Of a stretch of DNA of 49,158 nt, positions 1-9,300 are shown piece after piece (position 1 is the stretch's first letter; each line of letters begins with the position of its first letter). The position numbers and the translations under genes were made by a program. Where the stretch lies: the NCBI GenBank assembly GCA_964639875.1, contig CAZXEM010000002.1, positions 1 through 49,158 on the forward strand, in the 5' to 3' direction. Source of the DNA: CAZQLW01 sp964639875. Its GTDB lineage: Archaea > Nanobdellota > Nanobdellia > Woesearchaeales > GW2011-AR9. The notes under the pieces are model-generated. The model saw only the letters and a list, made by a program, of their open reading frames with translations, did not search any database and had not been told where the DNA came from.

Positions 1-146
1 AAAGGATGAGATGAAATCTTATTTTGAATGAGTGAAGAAAAGTAAATTAAAAATAATATGAAAAGCATTATTGATCGGTGCAGATCAGAATTTTTACTAC
101 ATAATGGCGAATTGAGTCGCTATATGAATATATTATAAAGAAGAAT

Positions 147-166
147 TTGCTCTTGATTGAGAGCAA
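147..166 (-). terminator. hairpin downstream of the 1595-aa secreted protein gene
   Basis: A 7-bp perfect inverted repeat (TTGCTCT / AGAGCAA, 6-nt loop) starts 19 nt past the stop codon of the minus-strand giant gene. A T-rich but not pure-T stretch follows it in the direction of transcription. It could be a terminator or a 3'-end stabilising hairpin. I see no gene in the rest of 1-184. Confidence 0.3.
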
Positions 167-184
167 TGAATAATTAGGGCAAGA

Positions 185-3100
185 TCATCTTCCACAAGTG
201 ATTTTGTAGAAATAACCTTCCAAAGCTTTATCTTCGTCAGGTTCATTATCTCTATCTTCATCTTTATAACATAAATCTTCTATACAAACTTGTTTCTTAT
301 CACAAATAAATTGTTCTGCTGCTTCCTGGTCTGGGTTTAAGTAACATAATATTGGCGCTTTTCTGTCTGACTTTTCCATTTGAATACTGGCAACTGCTTG
401 ATAAGTTCCTGAAACCGTTTTAATTACAGCTTTACCTTCAGGCACCATATCTCTACGATTTTGAGTCTGATCACAAATTGCAGATGTGAACCAGTTACTG
501 CCCATCATCGGTGCAAAAGTTCGGTCTGCCCAACCTTTCCAATCTTGGTACCAATCTTGATCGCCCCATAACAAATTATTTATTGCAGGATAATTTTTCA
601 AACTATCGGCAACAACATAAATTGAACCCAACACAGTAGTTAATGTCGATACTTCTGAATCTTTTGAAGCGGCGAGTAACGCTTTTTCTCGTTCAGTAAG
701 TGCTTCACCGGAAGCCGCTTTCTCTTTTGCTGTTTTTAAATCTGATTCGTCTTTTAGTTTATCAACTGCGGCAGCAGTTTTAGTCTTTGCTTCTTCTTTG
801 GCTTTTTCATATTGCTCTTTAGTCATGATAATCTGGCCTTCTGCATCTTTTAATCCTTCTGCCGCTATATTTTCCGCAGATTGTTCAGGACCGGTAATTG
901 ATTTCCAATTACCTTGAGCATCAACAGTGTGAACTCTTCCTTCAGCATCCACCAAGTATTGATTACTAGATCCGGGAATTGAAAAACTAACCCCATTATC
1001 CCTTGCAAATTGATCATAATCCTGACCCAAACTAGTCACAAAGGCTCTCTTGTCATCAGGAGTAGCAGTTTTCCAGTCAATACTAGGGACAACAGGTTTG
1101 CCATCTTTTTGTTCTCCCGCCCTGATCATAGTTGTAGCTTCATCTGGATCCTGAAGTTTCTTTTCTACAGAAATAGTAGTATCTTCAGTCATTTTAATTC
1201 TATCTCCCTCAACATAAGGATTACCATTTTCATCAACATTCCCAGGAGAGTAATATTCACCATTATTTGCTAGTACAGCTTCTTGACCGCCAATCATAAC
1301 TATATAACCATTAGGATTCTTTGCTGCATCAGGAACTGCAGCAGCTACTGCCTGGGAAGCTTTAAGATTAGGATTTTTACTATAATCGTAATCAAACTCT
1401 ACATGATAATCATCAGTTTGCATAATTGCTTGATAAAGACCATCAACCTCAGGAATGGGATCATACTCAATAGGTTCATTAAATTCTTGAACTGCTAATG
1501 TTTGTTTTAATTGATAAGCAGCTTCTTCACCTAATTCATTATTAGCAACTTGTAACTGTTTCATTTCATCAGGAGTTAAAGCTTGACCTTTTTCCAAAGT
1601 AATTTCAGTCCCATCATAACCCGCTGTAACAGGATAACATTGTCCATTTTCACATTCAACTGGTTGGCCTTCAAAACTTAATCCATATTTTACGGCTTCA
1701 TGCCTTGTACCAGTACTACTATCACTACCAATAATTGGACTAAAACCTTCATTAAGTTCACTTTTCTTTTTCTTAAACTTACTTTCATCACCAAAATGTG
1801 CTTTTGCAGTATCAGTTAACTGATCCCATTTGATATCAGAACTAGCAAGGTCATCCATCCGTGCTGTAATCAACTCTTCTTTTTTAGCAGAAAATGTTTT
1901 GTAAACACCATTAAAAGTTTTCTGTAAATCAGAAGGTAATTCTTCCCCATTAGCAGTTTTCCATTTCCCACCAAGTAATAAATAAGTTTCACCATTACTA
2001 CCTCTAGCTGTTTGCGGCTGATCAGAACCAATGATACCAGCATCATCAAAAGTTACAGTGATTAATTTTTTATCTTTGCCGACAGCAGCATAAAAACCGA
2101 CCTGGCTAAGTTCAACCTGTTTCTCTTTAATCTTTTCAGTAAAGGGATTAGTTGGTTCAAACTCAGATTTAACTATCGGAGCAGATCCAAGTGGAACTAC
2201 CGGTTGTGAAGGACCAACTTTTGCTTGTGCTTCTTGATGTTTTTGTTTAAACTGTTCTTTGAATTGACCAAATTCACTTTCTTTTCCCATCTCCTTAATT
2301 TTTTCACTACAAGAAGATGCAGTATTACAAACTACTTGTTCTCCTCCCATAGAAGCAAATCCTTCTTTTGCTGTAGCTCGGATTTCTGTAACTTGTGGTT
2401 CTCCATTAACCATTTCAACTTTTGTTGTCAAGTCTGCTTTGCCAGAATATTGACTACTCTGAACGTCAACATTACTTGCTTGACCAACATAACTACCATC
2501 TGCTTGCGGAATAAAAGTTCCAGTTTGACCATTTGGATCTGTAAGGGTTAAAGGAGTAGCAACAGGTTTATCTGCTTGTGCTTGCGGTGGAGGAACTACA
2601 CCAGGAGCAGTCTGAGCCTGGGCATAACTTTTATCACCGTCCAAGAAAGCTGTCATTGCTTTCGGATTATTTTTAGGAATTTTTTGAGAAACACTTCCAT
2701 CAGGCTTAGTTAAAGTTACTGTGCCGTCCTGGTTATTGACCATCTGCCATTCCATATTTCCAGCAGCATCATACTTAATTTGACCGGTAGTAAATCCGGT
2801 ACTTTGATCTAATAACGTTGTACTGGTTTTTATTCCCTGATCATTAGTATCGTGTTCAGCGATATAATTTTTACCCCCTCCGGTATAAAATCCTGTACTA
2901 GGAGTAAACTTTTTAGTATCTTTATCATAATCACCATCGTTATCTTCTGTGGTTCCAGTTTTCGGATTAATTTTAACTTGCCGTTCTTCTTCAAAATTAG
3001 TATTAGTAGCAACACCGTTAACTAATTGTAAGCTACCTGCAACTTGACCAGTAACAGTAGTAACTTCTTTAGCATTTTTTCCCATTCCCAAGAAGCCGCC

Positions 3101-4972
3101 TTCAGTAGTTGTAGAAGTACCAAGATAATCAATAGTTTCACCAGCTTTTAATTTCTCCCAGGCAGCAGGATCAGCAAGGTTAACTGTTTGTAGTTCCACC
3201 CCTTTAGGACCCATACCAACAAAACTAACAACGCCAGCTTGACCTTGTAACAGTGATTGTTCAGCTACTGGTTGATTATTAACATAAATCATCGATTTAG
3301 TTTTTTCAGGGTCAAAAGTTGAACTTCCTGGGGTGGCAATCATATGATTAACTTCTTGCATTGAATTACCATCTTTTTTAGTAGCAGTAATACTTGATTG
3401 ACCATCAATCAAAGGCATATTTAAGGTCCCACCAGTTTCTTTAACCTTAGCCCAGTCAATCTTACCCTGATTTTGTTTTACAAAATCTTTAGAAAGATAA
3501 CTTTCAGCTAAAGCCATATTTTTTGTTACATCATTTGATTGTATTTTACCATCAACAACTTTACCAGTAGCAGGTACAGCAGCAGCTTGATCCTTTCCAG
3601 CTGCAGCAGCAGCAGAATCATCAGCTTTAGGTTCTTTAGCTTTTGCTTTAATTGCATTTTTAGTTTCCGGACCGGCAATACCGTCAGGTACACACTTACC
3701 ACCAGAGATGCTTCCAATACATTTTTTTCCTGCTGCACAAACACCATTAGGACAATTAGCAGCAATCCATGCTGCTTGAAATTTTTCAATACTTTTTTTA
3801 TCGTCAAGATTAACGCCAGCAGCAGTAGCAGCTTTTTTATCAGCTTGACTATTTTTAGATTTTTTTGCAGGAGAAGATTTTTTGTCATCGGTAGATTCTT
3901 CTGTTTTTTTAGGCAAATTAAGAGTAGGACTTTGAGACTTTGTTTGAGTATATGTTTTCCCATTACCAGCTAGAGCACCTTCAGTATAAATAAATTCATA
4001 ATCACCATTAGGTAATATCTTAGTCACTTGAATCTTATCCCCACCGTCTAATTCATAAATTTCATTAACGGTTGGAGCTGTAGGGATTTTTGATGGTGTT
4101 GGAGTCGCTTGAGGAACTGGTGCTGATGTACTCCAACTATCTTTAGCACCATATTGATTAACAGCATCTTCAGTATAATCACGAACATCTATACCAGAGC
4201 TAACTTCATTAATACTAAGTGGTTCATCTCTACCTTCAATGAAAAGATTTTCATCATTGGCTGTAGCAACATAATATTCTTCACCAATTTTCACAATATA
4301 TTTTTCTCCATCTTTAAGGATGGGTATAGTATAATAATCACTTAAATCTTTTGTACCTGCTAATGCCGCCGCCTGATAATCTGCTTCAGCTTCAGCAGCA
4401 GTTTTAGCTTTATCATTTGAAGGGGAAGTTGGTGAATAATCATCATAATGTACTGAATCCACATTACTCGGCTCTGTTACAGATAATGGACCATAAGGCG
4501 AACCATCTATTACTGTAGAAGTAATTTGCTTGCCTTCAACTAATTCACCGTCATCCCCTAATTCCAATGTTTTCCAAGTATACACTGTTTTAAAATTAGG
4601 TGATGATGTTCCAGGGTCGTTAGAAATAGATGGACCTTCAACAATACCTGTTTTTTCACTTACAAAAACTAACAAATTACCCTTACTAGTAAAACAAACA
4701 GAACCGGCTTTATTTTTATTAGAACAAGGACCAAAATTACCAGTATTACCATAATTATCAGCCATACCAACCAAATTTCCTCTATCGAACCAACCTTTAC
4801 CTGCCCGATTAACAGGATTACCGAAGAAAAACTGCCATACTTTACAGCCGAAATTACAATCTTCAGAAGTTTCTTCAACAGCTTCTGCTAACTCTTCTTG
4901 ATCAGATTGGGCAATAGAAAAAACACTAATAACTAGCAAAAACACTATTAATAAGCTCACCGCTTTTTTCAT
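185..4972 (-). CDS. giant secreted protein 1 (1595 aa) with a peptidoglycan-binding-like module
   Basis: A Sec-type signal peptide (MKKAVSLLIVFLLVISVFS) is followed by a conserved N-terminal patch (CKVWQFFFG, AGKGWFDRG). The protein is a paralogue of the 1442-aa protein encoded just upstream. They share the signal region, a central block at about 486-780 (GGFLGMGKNAKEVT, NGVATNTN, STGF) and a C-terminal Cys/Trp-rich domain at about 1440-1595 (DWKGWADRTFAPM, SGTYQAVASIQME). Unique to this copy is a module at about 390-445 resembling a PG_binding_1 fold (IEKFQAAW, then DGIAGPETKNAI) with an inserted four-Cys loop. It lacks the C-terminal extension of its paralogue and ends shortly after the shared GYFYKI. 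It has its own upstream TATA-like site and inverted repeats. Secretion is well supported. A surface-exposed, possibly adhesive role is inference, and the exact function is not recognised. Confidence 0.9.
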   Translation of the reverse strand: MKKAVSLLIVFLLVISVFSIAQSDQEELAEAVEETSEDCNFGCKVWQFFFGNPVNRAGKGWFDRGNLVGMADNYGNTGNFGPCSNKNKAGSVCFTSKGNLLVFVSEKTGIVEGPSISNDPGTSSPNFKTVYTWKTLELGDDGELVEGKQITSTVIDGSPYGPLSVTEPSNVDSVHYDDYSPTSPSNDKAKTAAEAEADYQAAALAGTKDLSDYYTIPILKDGEKYIVKIGEEYYVATANDENLFIEGRDEPLSINEVSSGIDVRDYTEDAVNQYGAKDSWSTSAPVPQATPTPSKIPTAPTVNEIYELDGGDKIQVTKILPNGDYEFIYTEGALAGNGKTYTQTKSQSPTLNLPKKTEESTDDKKSSPAKKSKNSQADKKAATAAGVNLDDKKSIEKFQAAWIAANCPNGVCAAGKKCIGSISGGKCVPDGIAGPETKNAIKAKAKEPKADDSAAAAAGKDQAAAVPATGKVVDGKIQSNDVTKNMALAESYLSKDFVKQNQGKIDWAKVKETGGTLNMPLIDGQSSITATKKDGNSMQEVNHMIATPGSSTFDPEKTKSMIYVNNQPVAEQSLLQGQAGVVSFVGMGPKGVELQTVNLADPAAWEKLKAGETIDYLGTSTTTEGGFLGMGKNAKEVTTVTGQVAGSLQLVNGVATNTNFEEERQVKINPKTGTTEDNDGDYDKDTKKFTPSTGFYTGGGKNYIAEHDTNDQGIKTSTTLLDQSTGFTTGQIKYDAAGNMEWQMVNNQDGTVTLTKPDGSVSQKIPKNNPKAMTAFLDGDKSYAQAQTAPGVVPPPQAQADKPVATPLTLTDPNGQTGTFIPQADGSYVGQASNVDVQSSQYSGKADLTTKVEMVNGEPQVTEIRATAKEGFASMGGEQVVCNTASSCSEKIKEMGKESEFGQFKEQFKQKHQEAQAKVGPSQPVVPLGSAPIVKSEFEPTNPFTEKIKEKQVELSQVGFYAAVGKDKKLITVTFDDAGIIGSDQPQTARGSNGETYLLLGGKWKTANGEELPSDLQKTFNGVYKTFSAKKEELITARMDDLASSDIKWDQLTDTAKAHFGDESKFKKKKSELNEGFSPIIGSDSSTGTRHEAVKYGLSFEGQPVECENGQCYPVTAGYDGTEITLEKGQALTPDEMKQLQVANNELGEEAAYQLKQTLAVQEFNEPIEYDPIPEVDGLYQAIMQTDDYHVEFDYDYSKNPNLKASQAVAAAVPDAAKNPNGYIVMIGGQEAVLANNGEYYSPGNVDENGNPYVEGDRIKMTEDTTISVEKKLQDPDEATTMIRAGEQKDGKPVVPSIDWKTATPDDKRAFVTSLGQDYDQFARDNGVSFSIPGSSNQYLVDAEGRVHTVDAQGNWKSITGPEQSAENIAAEGLKDAEGQIIMTKEQYEKAKEEAKTKTAAAVDKLKDESDLKTAKEKAASGEALTEREKALLAASKDSEVSTLTTVLGSIYVVADSLKNYPAINNLLWGDQDWYQDWKGWADRTFAPMMGSNWFTSAICDQTQNRRDMVPEGKAVIKTVSGTYQAVASIQMEKSDRKAPILCYLNPDQEAAEQFICDKKQVCIEDLCYKDEDRDNEPDEDKALEGYFYKITCGR

Positions 4973-5017
4973 TTTACATCTATTGTACTATATTTAATAG
5001 TATAACTAATAAATTAA

Positions 5018-5030
5018 CTATTATAAATGT
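5018..5030 (-). promoter_or_regulatory. probable TATA box of the 1595-aa gene
   Basis: On the minus strand the site reads ACATTTATAATAG. Archaeal spacing from it would put the transcription start about 20 nt before the ATG at 4972. It suggests this giant can be transcribed separately from the MNT-HEPN pair upstream. Confidence 0.35.
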
Positions 5031-5038
5031 TTCTATAT

Positions 5039-5083
5039 ATACTCATTCATAGATAAAATTACTAAATTCCCCTGAATGAGTAT
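5039..5083. promoter_or_regulatory. 11-bp inverted repeat upstream of the 1595-aa gene
   Basis: ATACTCATTCA (5039-5049) and TGAATGAGTAT (5073-5083) are perfect inverted copies separated by 23 nt. They lie directly upstream of the putative TATA box and downstream of the HEPN-like gene. An operator for a dimeric regulator, perhaps the winged-helix MNT protein encoded next door, is possible. No binding is shown. Confidence 0.4.
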
Positions 5084-5086
5084 GTT

Positions 5087-5108
5087 TAAAACTGATTAAT
5101 CAGTTTTA
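5087..5108. promoter_or_regulatory. perfect 22-bp palindrome between HEPN-like and giant genes
   Basis: Each half-site reads TAAAACTGATT and the two halves meet without a spacer. It sits 26 nt past the HEPN-like stop codon and beside the 11-bp inverted repeat. As RNA it would form a hairpin, but no U-run follows it on the minus strand, so an operator seems as likely as a terminator. Confidence 0.45.
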
Positions 5109-5133
5109 GTATATACAGAATAAGTTAGAATGT

Positions 5134-5679
5134 TTATGATTTTAATAACTCTTTGATCTTATTCGAAAAATCAACCGCTTCTTCTTTAATCTGCTCAGCC
5201 AACTTCTTCTCAAATGATTCATGAATATCGTAACAAGCTTTTTCTCTAAGTTCTTTTGAAGTTCCAAGAGTTTCAATATCTTCTTTTTCTAAAGAGCTAA
5301 CGATCAATTCAACATCTTCTTTAGCTAGTGCATTATGTAAATGGTAATGATGATAAATTAAAAAACAAAGAGTAGCAGAATGATTTTTTGAAGTGTATCC
5401 TTCTTTACTAATTAAAGCCAAAGCGGCATGATAAATTGCATAGTAATAGATGCTGATGACCCAATCGTAAAATGTATCACTACCAAAAAATGCTGGGATC
5501 TCATCTTTATGTTTTTCAATGATCCAATTTGCAAAAGTTAAATTATGGTCTGTTCTTTTCAAATGTAACTTTGATTCGTCAGATACTTCTTTAAGAATTT
5601 TTTTCTTAATATAGTTATCTAACCAAAACTTACATTCTTTCTCATCTTTTAACCATAACTTCCAATTAGGCCTCTTCAT
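5134..5679 (-). CDS. HEPN-like protein (module 1), partner of the MNT protein
   Basis: This 181-aa all-helical protein overlaps the end of the upstream nucleotidyltransferase gene by 14 nt, so the two are co-translated. The middle reads like the HEPN domains that accompany minimal nucleotidyltransferases: WVISIYYYAIYHAALALI (73-90) followed by TSKNH (96-100). HEPN partners of MNTs are often RNase toxins carrying an R-x(4-6)-H motif. I do not see a clean copy here; the nearest, R146 to H153, has the wrong spacing. It may be a catalytically weak HEPN or a different subfamily. The order MNT, HEPN, giant secreted protein is repeated just upstream, which ties this pair to the surface proteins. Confidence 0.75.
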   Translation of the reverse strand: MKRPNWKLWLKDEKECKFWLDNYIKKKILKEVSDESKLHLKRTDHNLTFANWIIEKHKDEIPAFFGSDTFYDWVISIYYYAIYHAALALISKEGYTSKNHSATLCFLIYHHYHLHNALAKEDVELIVSSLEKEDIETLGTSKELREKACYDIHESFEKKLAEQIKEEAVDFSNKIKELLKS

Positions 5680-6256
5680 AAATTAATTGCCTCCACCACT
5701 CAATACCTATCAAAATGACCTTATCTTTTTTAAGTTTTTTGAAAAATTCTTTAGTAGAATTATGAAACGATTCTTTGAATTCTTGATAATTAAGATAAAC
5801 AGGATTTAATTCAGTATTAGTTTTCATACTAATTTTTTTTGCAGTATTCTCAATTTGTTTAAAATCTTTAACGTTTTGAAAAACCAATAAGATATCAATA
5901 TCTGACTTTTTTGTATAAGTATCGTTTGCATAAGAACCAAAAATAAGAGCAATTAAAGGCTTAACTTCTAATTCTTTTAAGAAATCATTTAAAGATAATC
6001 TAACTTTTGCTGGAAATTTTTCAAATCTACCACTTTCAACAATAGAGAGTGCTGGATTAAGTCCCTCTTTTGAATAATCTAAAAAATAATTGATTTGATT
6101 TCCTGCTTTTTGAATTTTAATTAACTTGCTTATCTTCTTAAGCCCATAATCTATTGAGGGCATTCCTAATTTAAGTTGCTTAGAAAGTTCCCTTTTATGA
6201 ATCCCTGGATTAAGATAAATTTGTTCCAAAATCCTAATTTCTGTTTTGTCATACAT
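5666..6256 (-). CDS. winged-helix/minimal nucleotidyltransferase (MNT) fusion, module 1
   Basis: This 196-aa protein has an N-terminal winged-helix DNA-binding domain (about 1-60; GIHKRELSKQLKL is a typical helix-turn-helix stretch). A minimal nucleotidyltransferase domain of the polymerase-beta fold follows (about 95-185). The catalytic signature is clear: G107-S108 then S118-D119-I120-D121, the GS-x(10)-D-x-D pattern. In MNT-HEPN pairs the MNT is usually the antitoxin and can adenylylate the HEPN partner. The winged helix would let it also regulate its own operon. A TATA box lies about 35 nt upstream and an imperfect palindrome sits near the expected start of transcription. The next gene, HEPN-like, overlaps its end. 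Confidence 0.8.
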   Translation of the reverse strand: MYDKTEIRILEQIYLNPGIHKRELSKQLKLGMPSIDYGLKKISKLIKIQKAGNQINYFLDYSKEGLNPALSIVESGRFEKFPAKVRLSLNDFLKELEVKPLIALIFGSYANDTYTKKSDIDILLVFQNVKDFKQIENTAKKISMKTNTELNPVYLNYQEFKESFHNSTKEFFKKLKKDKVILIGIEWWRQLIYEEA

Positions 6257-6267
6257 TTTATATCAAT

Positions 6268-6281
6268 TGTCATATGGGACA
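6268..6281. promoter_or_regulatory. imperfect palindrome at the MNT-1 transcription start
   Basis: The site reads TGTCATATGGGACA, with TGTC/GACA arms. It lies between the TATA box and the start codon of the winged-helix MNT gene, where a repressor would block transcription. Autoregulation is a guess based on position. Confidence 0.25.
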
Positions 6282-6286
6282 TCACA

Positions 6287-6300
6287 GGAGTATATAAACT
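6287..6300 (-). promoter_or_regulatory. TATA box of the MNT-1/HEPN-1 operon
   Basis: On the minus strand the site reads AGTTTATATACTCC. It is centred about 38 nt upstream of the ATG at 6256 and downstream of the 1442-aa gene stop. The module therefore probably has its own promoter. Confidence 0.5.
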
Positions 6301-6347
6301 TTTCCTTGAACTTTAATAAAAATGAACATTTAATAGCTAATTAAGAA

Positions 6348-9300
6348 TTACCACTGACTATTTGAAGTTACATCGCCACTAGAAACACTAGTAGATTTAG
6401 TTTCATCACTTGAACCACCATCATACTTTACAGAACCAACTTCAATTTCTTGCGCTTCAAAACAAACGTTAGATATTGAATTTAATCCTGCAATTGCAGA
6501 AAACTGACCTTGAGCAGTTACCGGTGCTTTATCCCATTTAATGCAAACTTCTTTGTACAAATTGTCAGAATATTTAATAATTACATCTTGGTCCATTGCA
6601 CTATTTTTAAGTTCTATCGGACCAGCAACATTACCAGTTTCATAATACATATATTTTGCTCCAGCATCAACTTTATCATTAGCATTACCATCAATCCAAA
6701 TGTTAAATGAAACTGAAATTCCGTTCTCATCAACGTAAGGAGTAAAAGATTCATCTCTTGGTGCCGATACACCCCAACTAATTTTATAAAAATAACCTTC
6801 TAAAACTGTTTCGTCGTCAGCTTCACCATTTTTATCAATATCTTTGTAACAAAAATTATCTACACACACTTGACCTTTATCACAAACAAACTCTCCAGAA
6901 CTTTCAGGGTTAGGATTAATGTAACATAACAAAGGAGTTTTTCTATCTGAACGTTCCATTTGAATACTTGCTACGGCTTGATAAGTTCCGGAAACAGTTT
7001 TAATCATCGCTTTCCCTTCCGGGACCATATCTTTACGTTTACCTTCACAAATTGCAGAGGGGAACCAGTTAGTACCTAACATTGGTGCAAAAGTCCGGTC
7101 TGCCCAACCTTTCCAATCCTTGTACCATTCTTGATCTCCATACATTAAATTGTTAAGTGCAGGATAATTTTTCATTTGATCAGAGATAACATAAATTGAC
7201 GCTAAAGCCGTTTGAAACCCAGAAGGTTTAGAATCTTCAACATCTTCCGCTAACTCTTCCAAATCTATCGGACCACTAGGTTTTGTTTCATCTTCTTCCG
7301 TTTCAGTTTCACCTTTAACAACGGTCTCTACCGGTTTGGTTTCAACAGTAATGTCTGTATCTTCAGTCATTTGAATCCTTTCCTTTCCAGGAAGAACTAT
7401 ACCCTCAATAACGTCATCAGAAGCATAATATTCACCATCAACTAAAACTGCATCTTGACCACCAATTTTAACATTATATTTTTCAGGATTAGTGGTAGCG
7501 TCAGAAACAACACCGGCTACCGCCTGTGATGCTCTTAAATTAGTATTTGCACCATAACTATATTTCAGTGTAACTGAAGATTCTGTTTTATCTTCAATTG
7601 CAACACCAACCGGCGATGTTGCAGAAACTGTTATTGGTGGTTGAACTAAAACTGTTTGTTGTGTTGCATCTTCAATTTCAGGTTTCTTAAGCGAATCAGA
7701 AGTAGCAGCAGCAGCATCTTCTTCCGAAGTTAAAGGTTCAGCAGCACCAGCAGTTTTTGTATTCTCATCATGTTTCTTTTTAAATTCTGCTAACTGTGCT
7801 TCCATTTCATCTTCTTGGCCCATCTCTTTAACTTCATCTTTACAGGCTGCAGCATTATCACAAGCAGTCATACAAAAACCTTTACAACCTTCAATTTTTA
7901 CAACTTGCGGTTCACCATTTACCATTCTAATTGTCGTAGTAACAGAATCTACTTTACCATGACCTGGCACATCAACATCAGTAGCTGTACCTTTATAATC
8001 ACCATTTGACTGTGGGATGAACGGAACAATTTTACCGGTATTTGGGTCTTTCATTTTTATTGGTGCTGCTGCTGCTTTTTCTTTTTTCCCTGCACTAGTA
8101 CTTCCAGAAGAAATACCACCGTAATCAACTAAACTTTTTTGAGAAGGTGGTTTTGCGGCCACATAAGTTGGATCGCCCTGTAAGAAACCAGACATCGCGT
8201 TAAGATTATCTTCAGAGATAGGTTTAGAATACTGCCCATTATTATTTTTTAAAGTTACTGTCCCGTCACCATTATTAACAACTTGCCATTTCATATTGCC
8301 ACTATCATCATATCTAATATTACCAATATTAAATCCAGTACTATGATCAATCAAATTAGATTTATAATTTACTGGTCCTTTATATTCGTGTTCAACAATG
8401 AAATTATTACCATAAGGGTCACTAATAAATCCCGAAGTGGGAGTAAAAGTACCTTCTTTTTTATCATAATTTCCATCATTATCAAACATTTCACCAGTCT
8501 TGGTATCAACTTTTACTTGCCTTTCGTCTAAATAATTAGTATTGGTTGCCACTCCATTTTCAAGTTGTAATTTACCAGCAACATTTTTAGTTACTTTAGT
8601 AACTTCTTTTGCATTTTTACCAAAACCTAAAAAACCGCCCTTAGTACTCGTCTCAGTACCAAAATATTCAATCTCTTCACCGTTCTTTAACTTTTCCCAG
8701 GCATCTGTATCAACAGCGTTAACTGTTTGTAATTCTCTGCCTTTATTTCCGGTACCAATAAATTGCATTACTCCCGATTCTTTCTGTGCCGCTGTTTGTT
8801 CTGCCACGGTTTGTTGGTTTGACAAAATTTGTTCTTTAGATTTCTCTGGATTAATTTCACCTTTTTCATTTTTAAAATTATAATTAATAGTTTGCATTCC
8901 TTTACTATCTGCTTTAGTAGCAACAATGTTTGAATGTTTATCGTTCAAAGGCAAAACAAAATTACCTTCTTTTGTTATACCAGCTTTATCCCATTCAATT
9001 TGTTTATCATACTTTTTTAAAATTTCTTCAGAAAAATAATCTTTAGCCGATTCTTTATTTTTAAGATTTTTAGCAGCATCTATTATGTCACTCGTAGCTT
9101 TATCTACGAAAGACGGTTTAGAAGTTTTTATTGTTGGTAACTTATCACCTTTACTTGCAAGTTGTTTCTTTTGTTCATCATTTAAAACGTAAACCTCACC
9201 ATCTTTATCAACTTTGTAATAATTGCCTTTTTCATCTTTCCAATACTTACAATCTTTACAAGCGGCACTGCTACCAAACAGATCTTGGCCAGACTTTGCA

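Noticed and set aside
2..31. Possible tail of a plus-strand gene entering from the left edge (KDEMKSYFE then stop)
   Set aside because: Nine codons are too few to support a gene; nothing else identifies it.
1010..4754. Several plus-strand reading frames of 60-145 codons opposite the 1595-aa gene
   Set aside because: They are antisense to a clearly coding gene, compositionally odd (Phe/Ile/Ser rich) and lack start signals.
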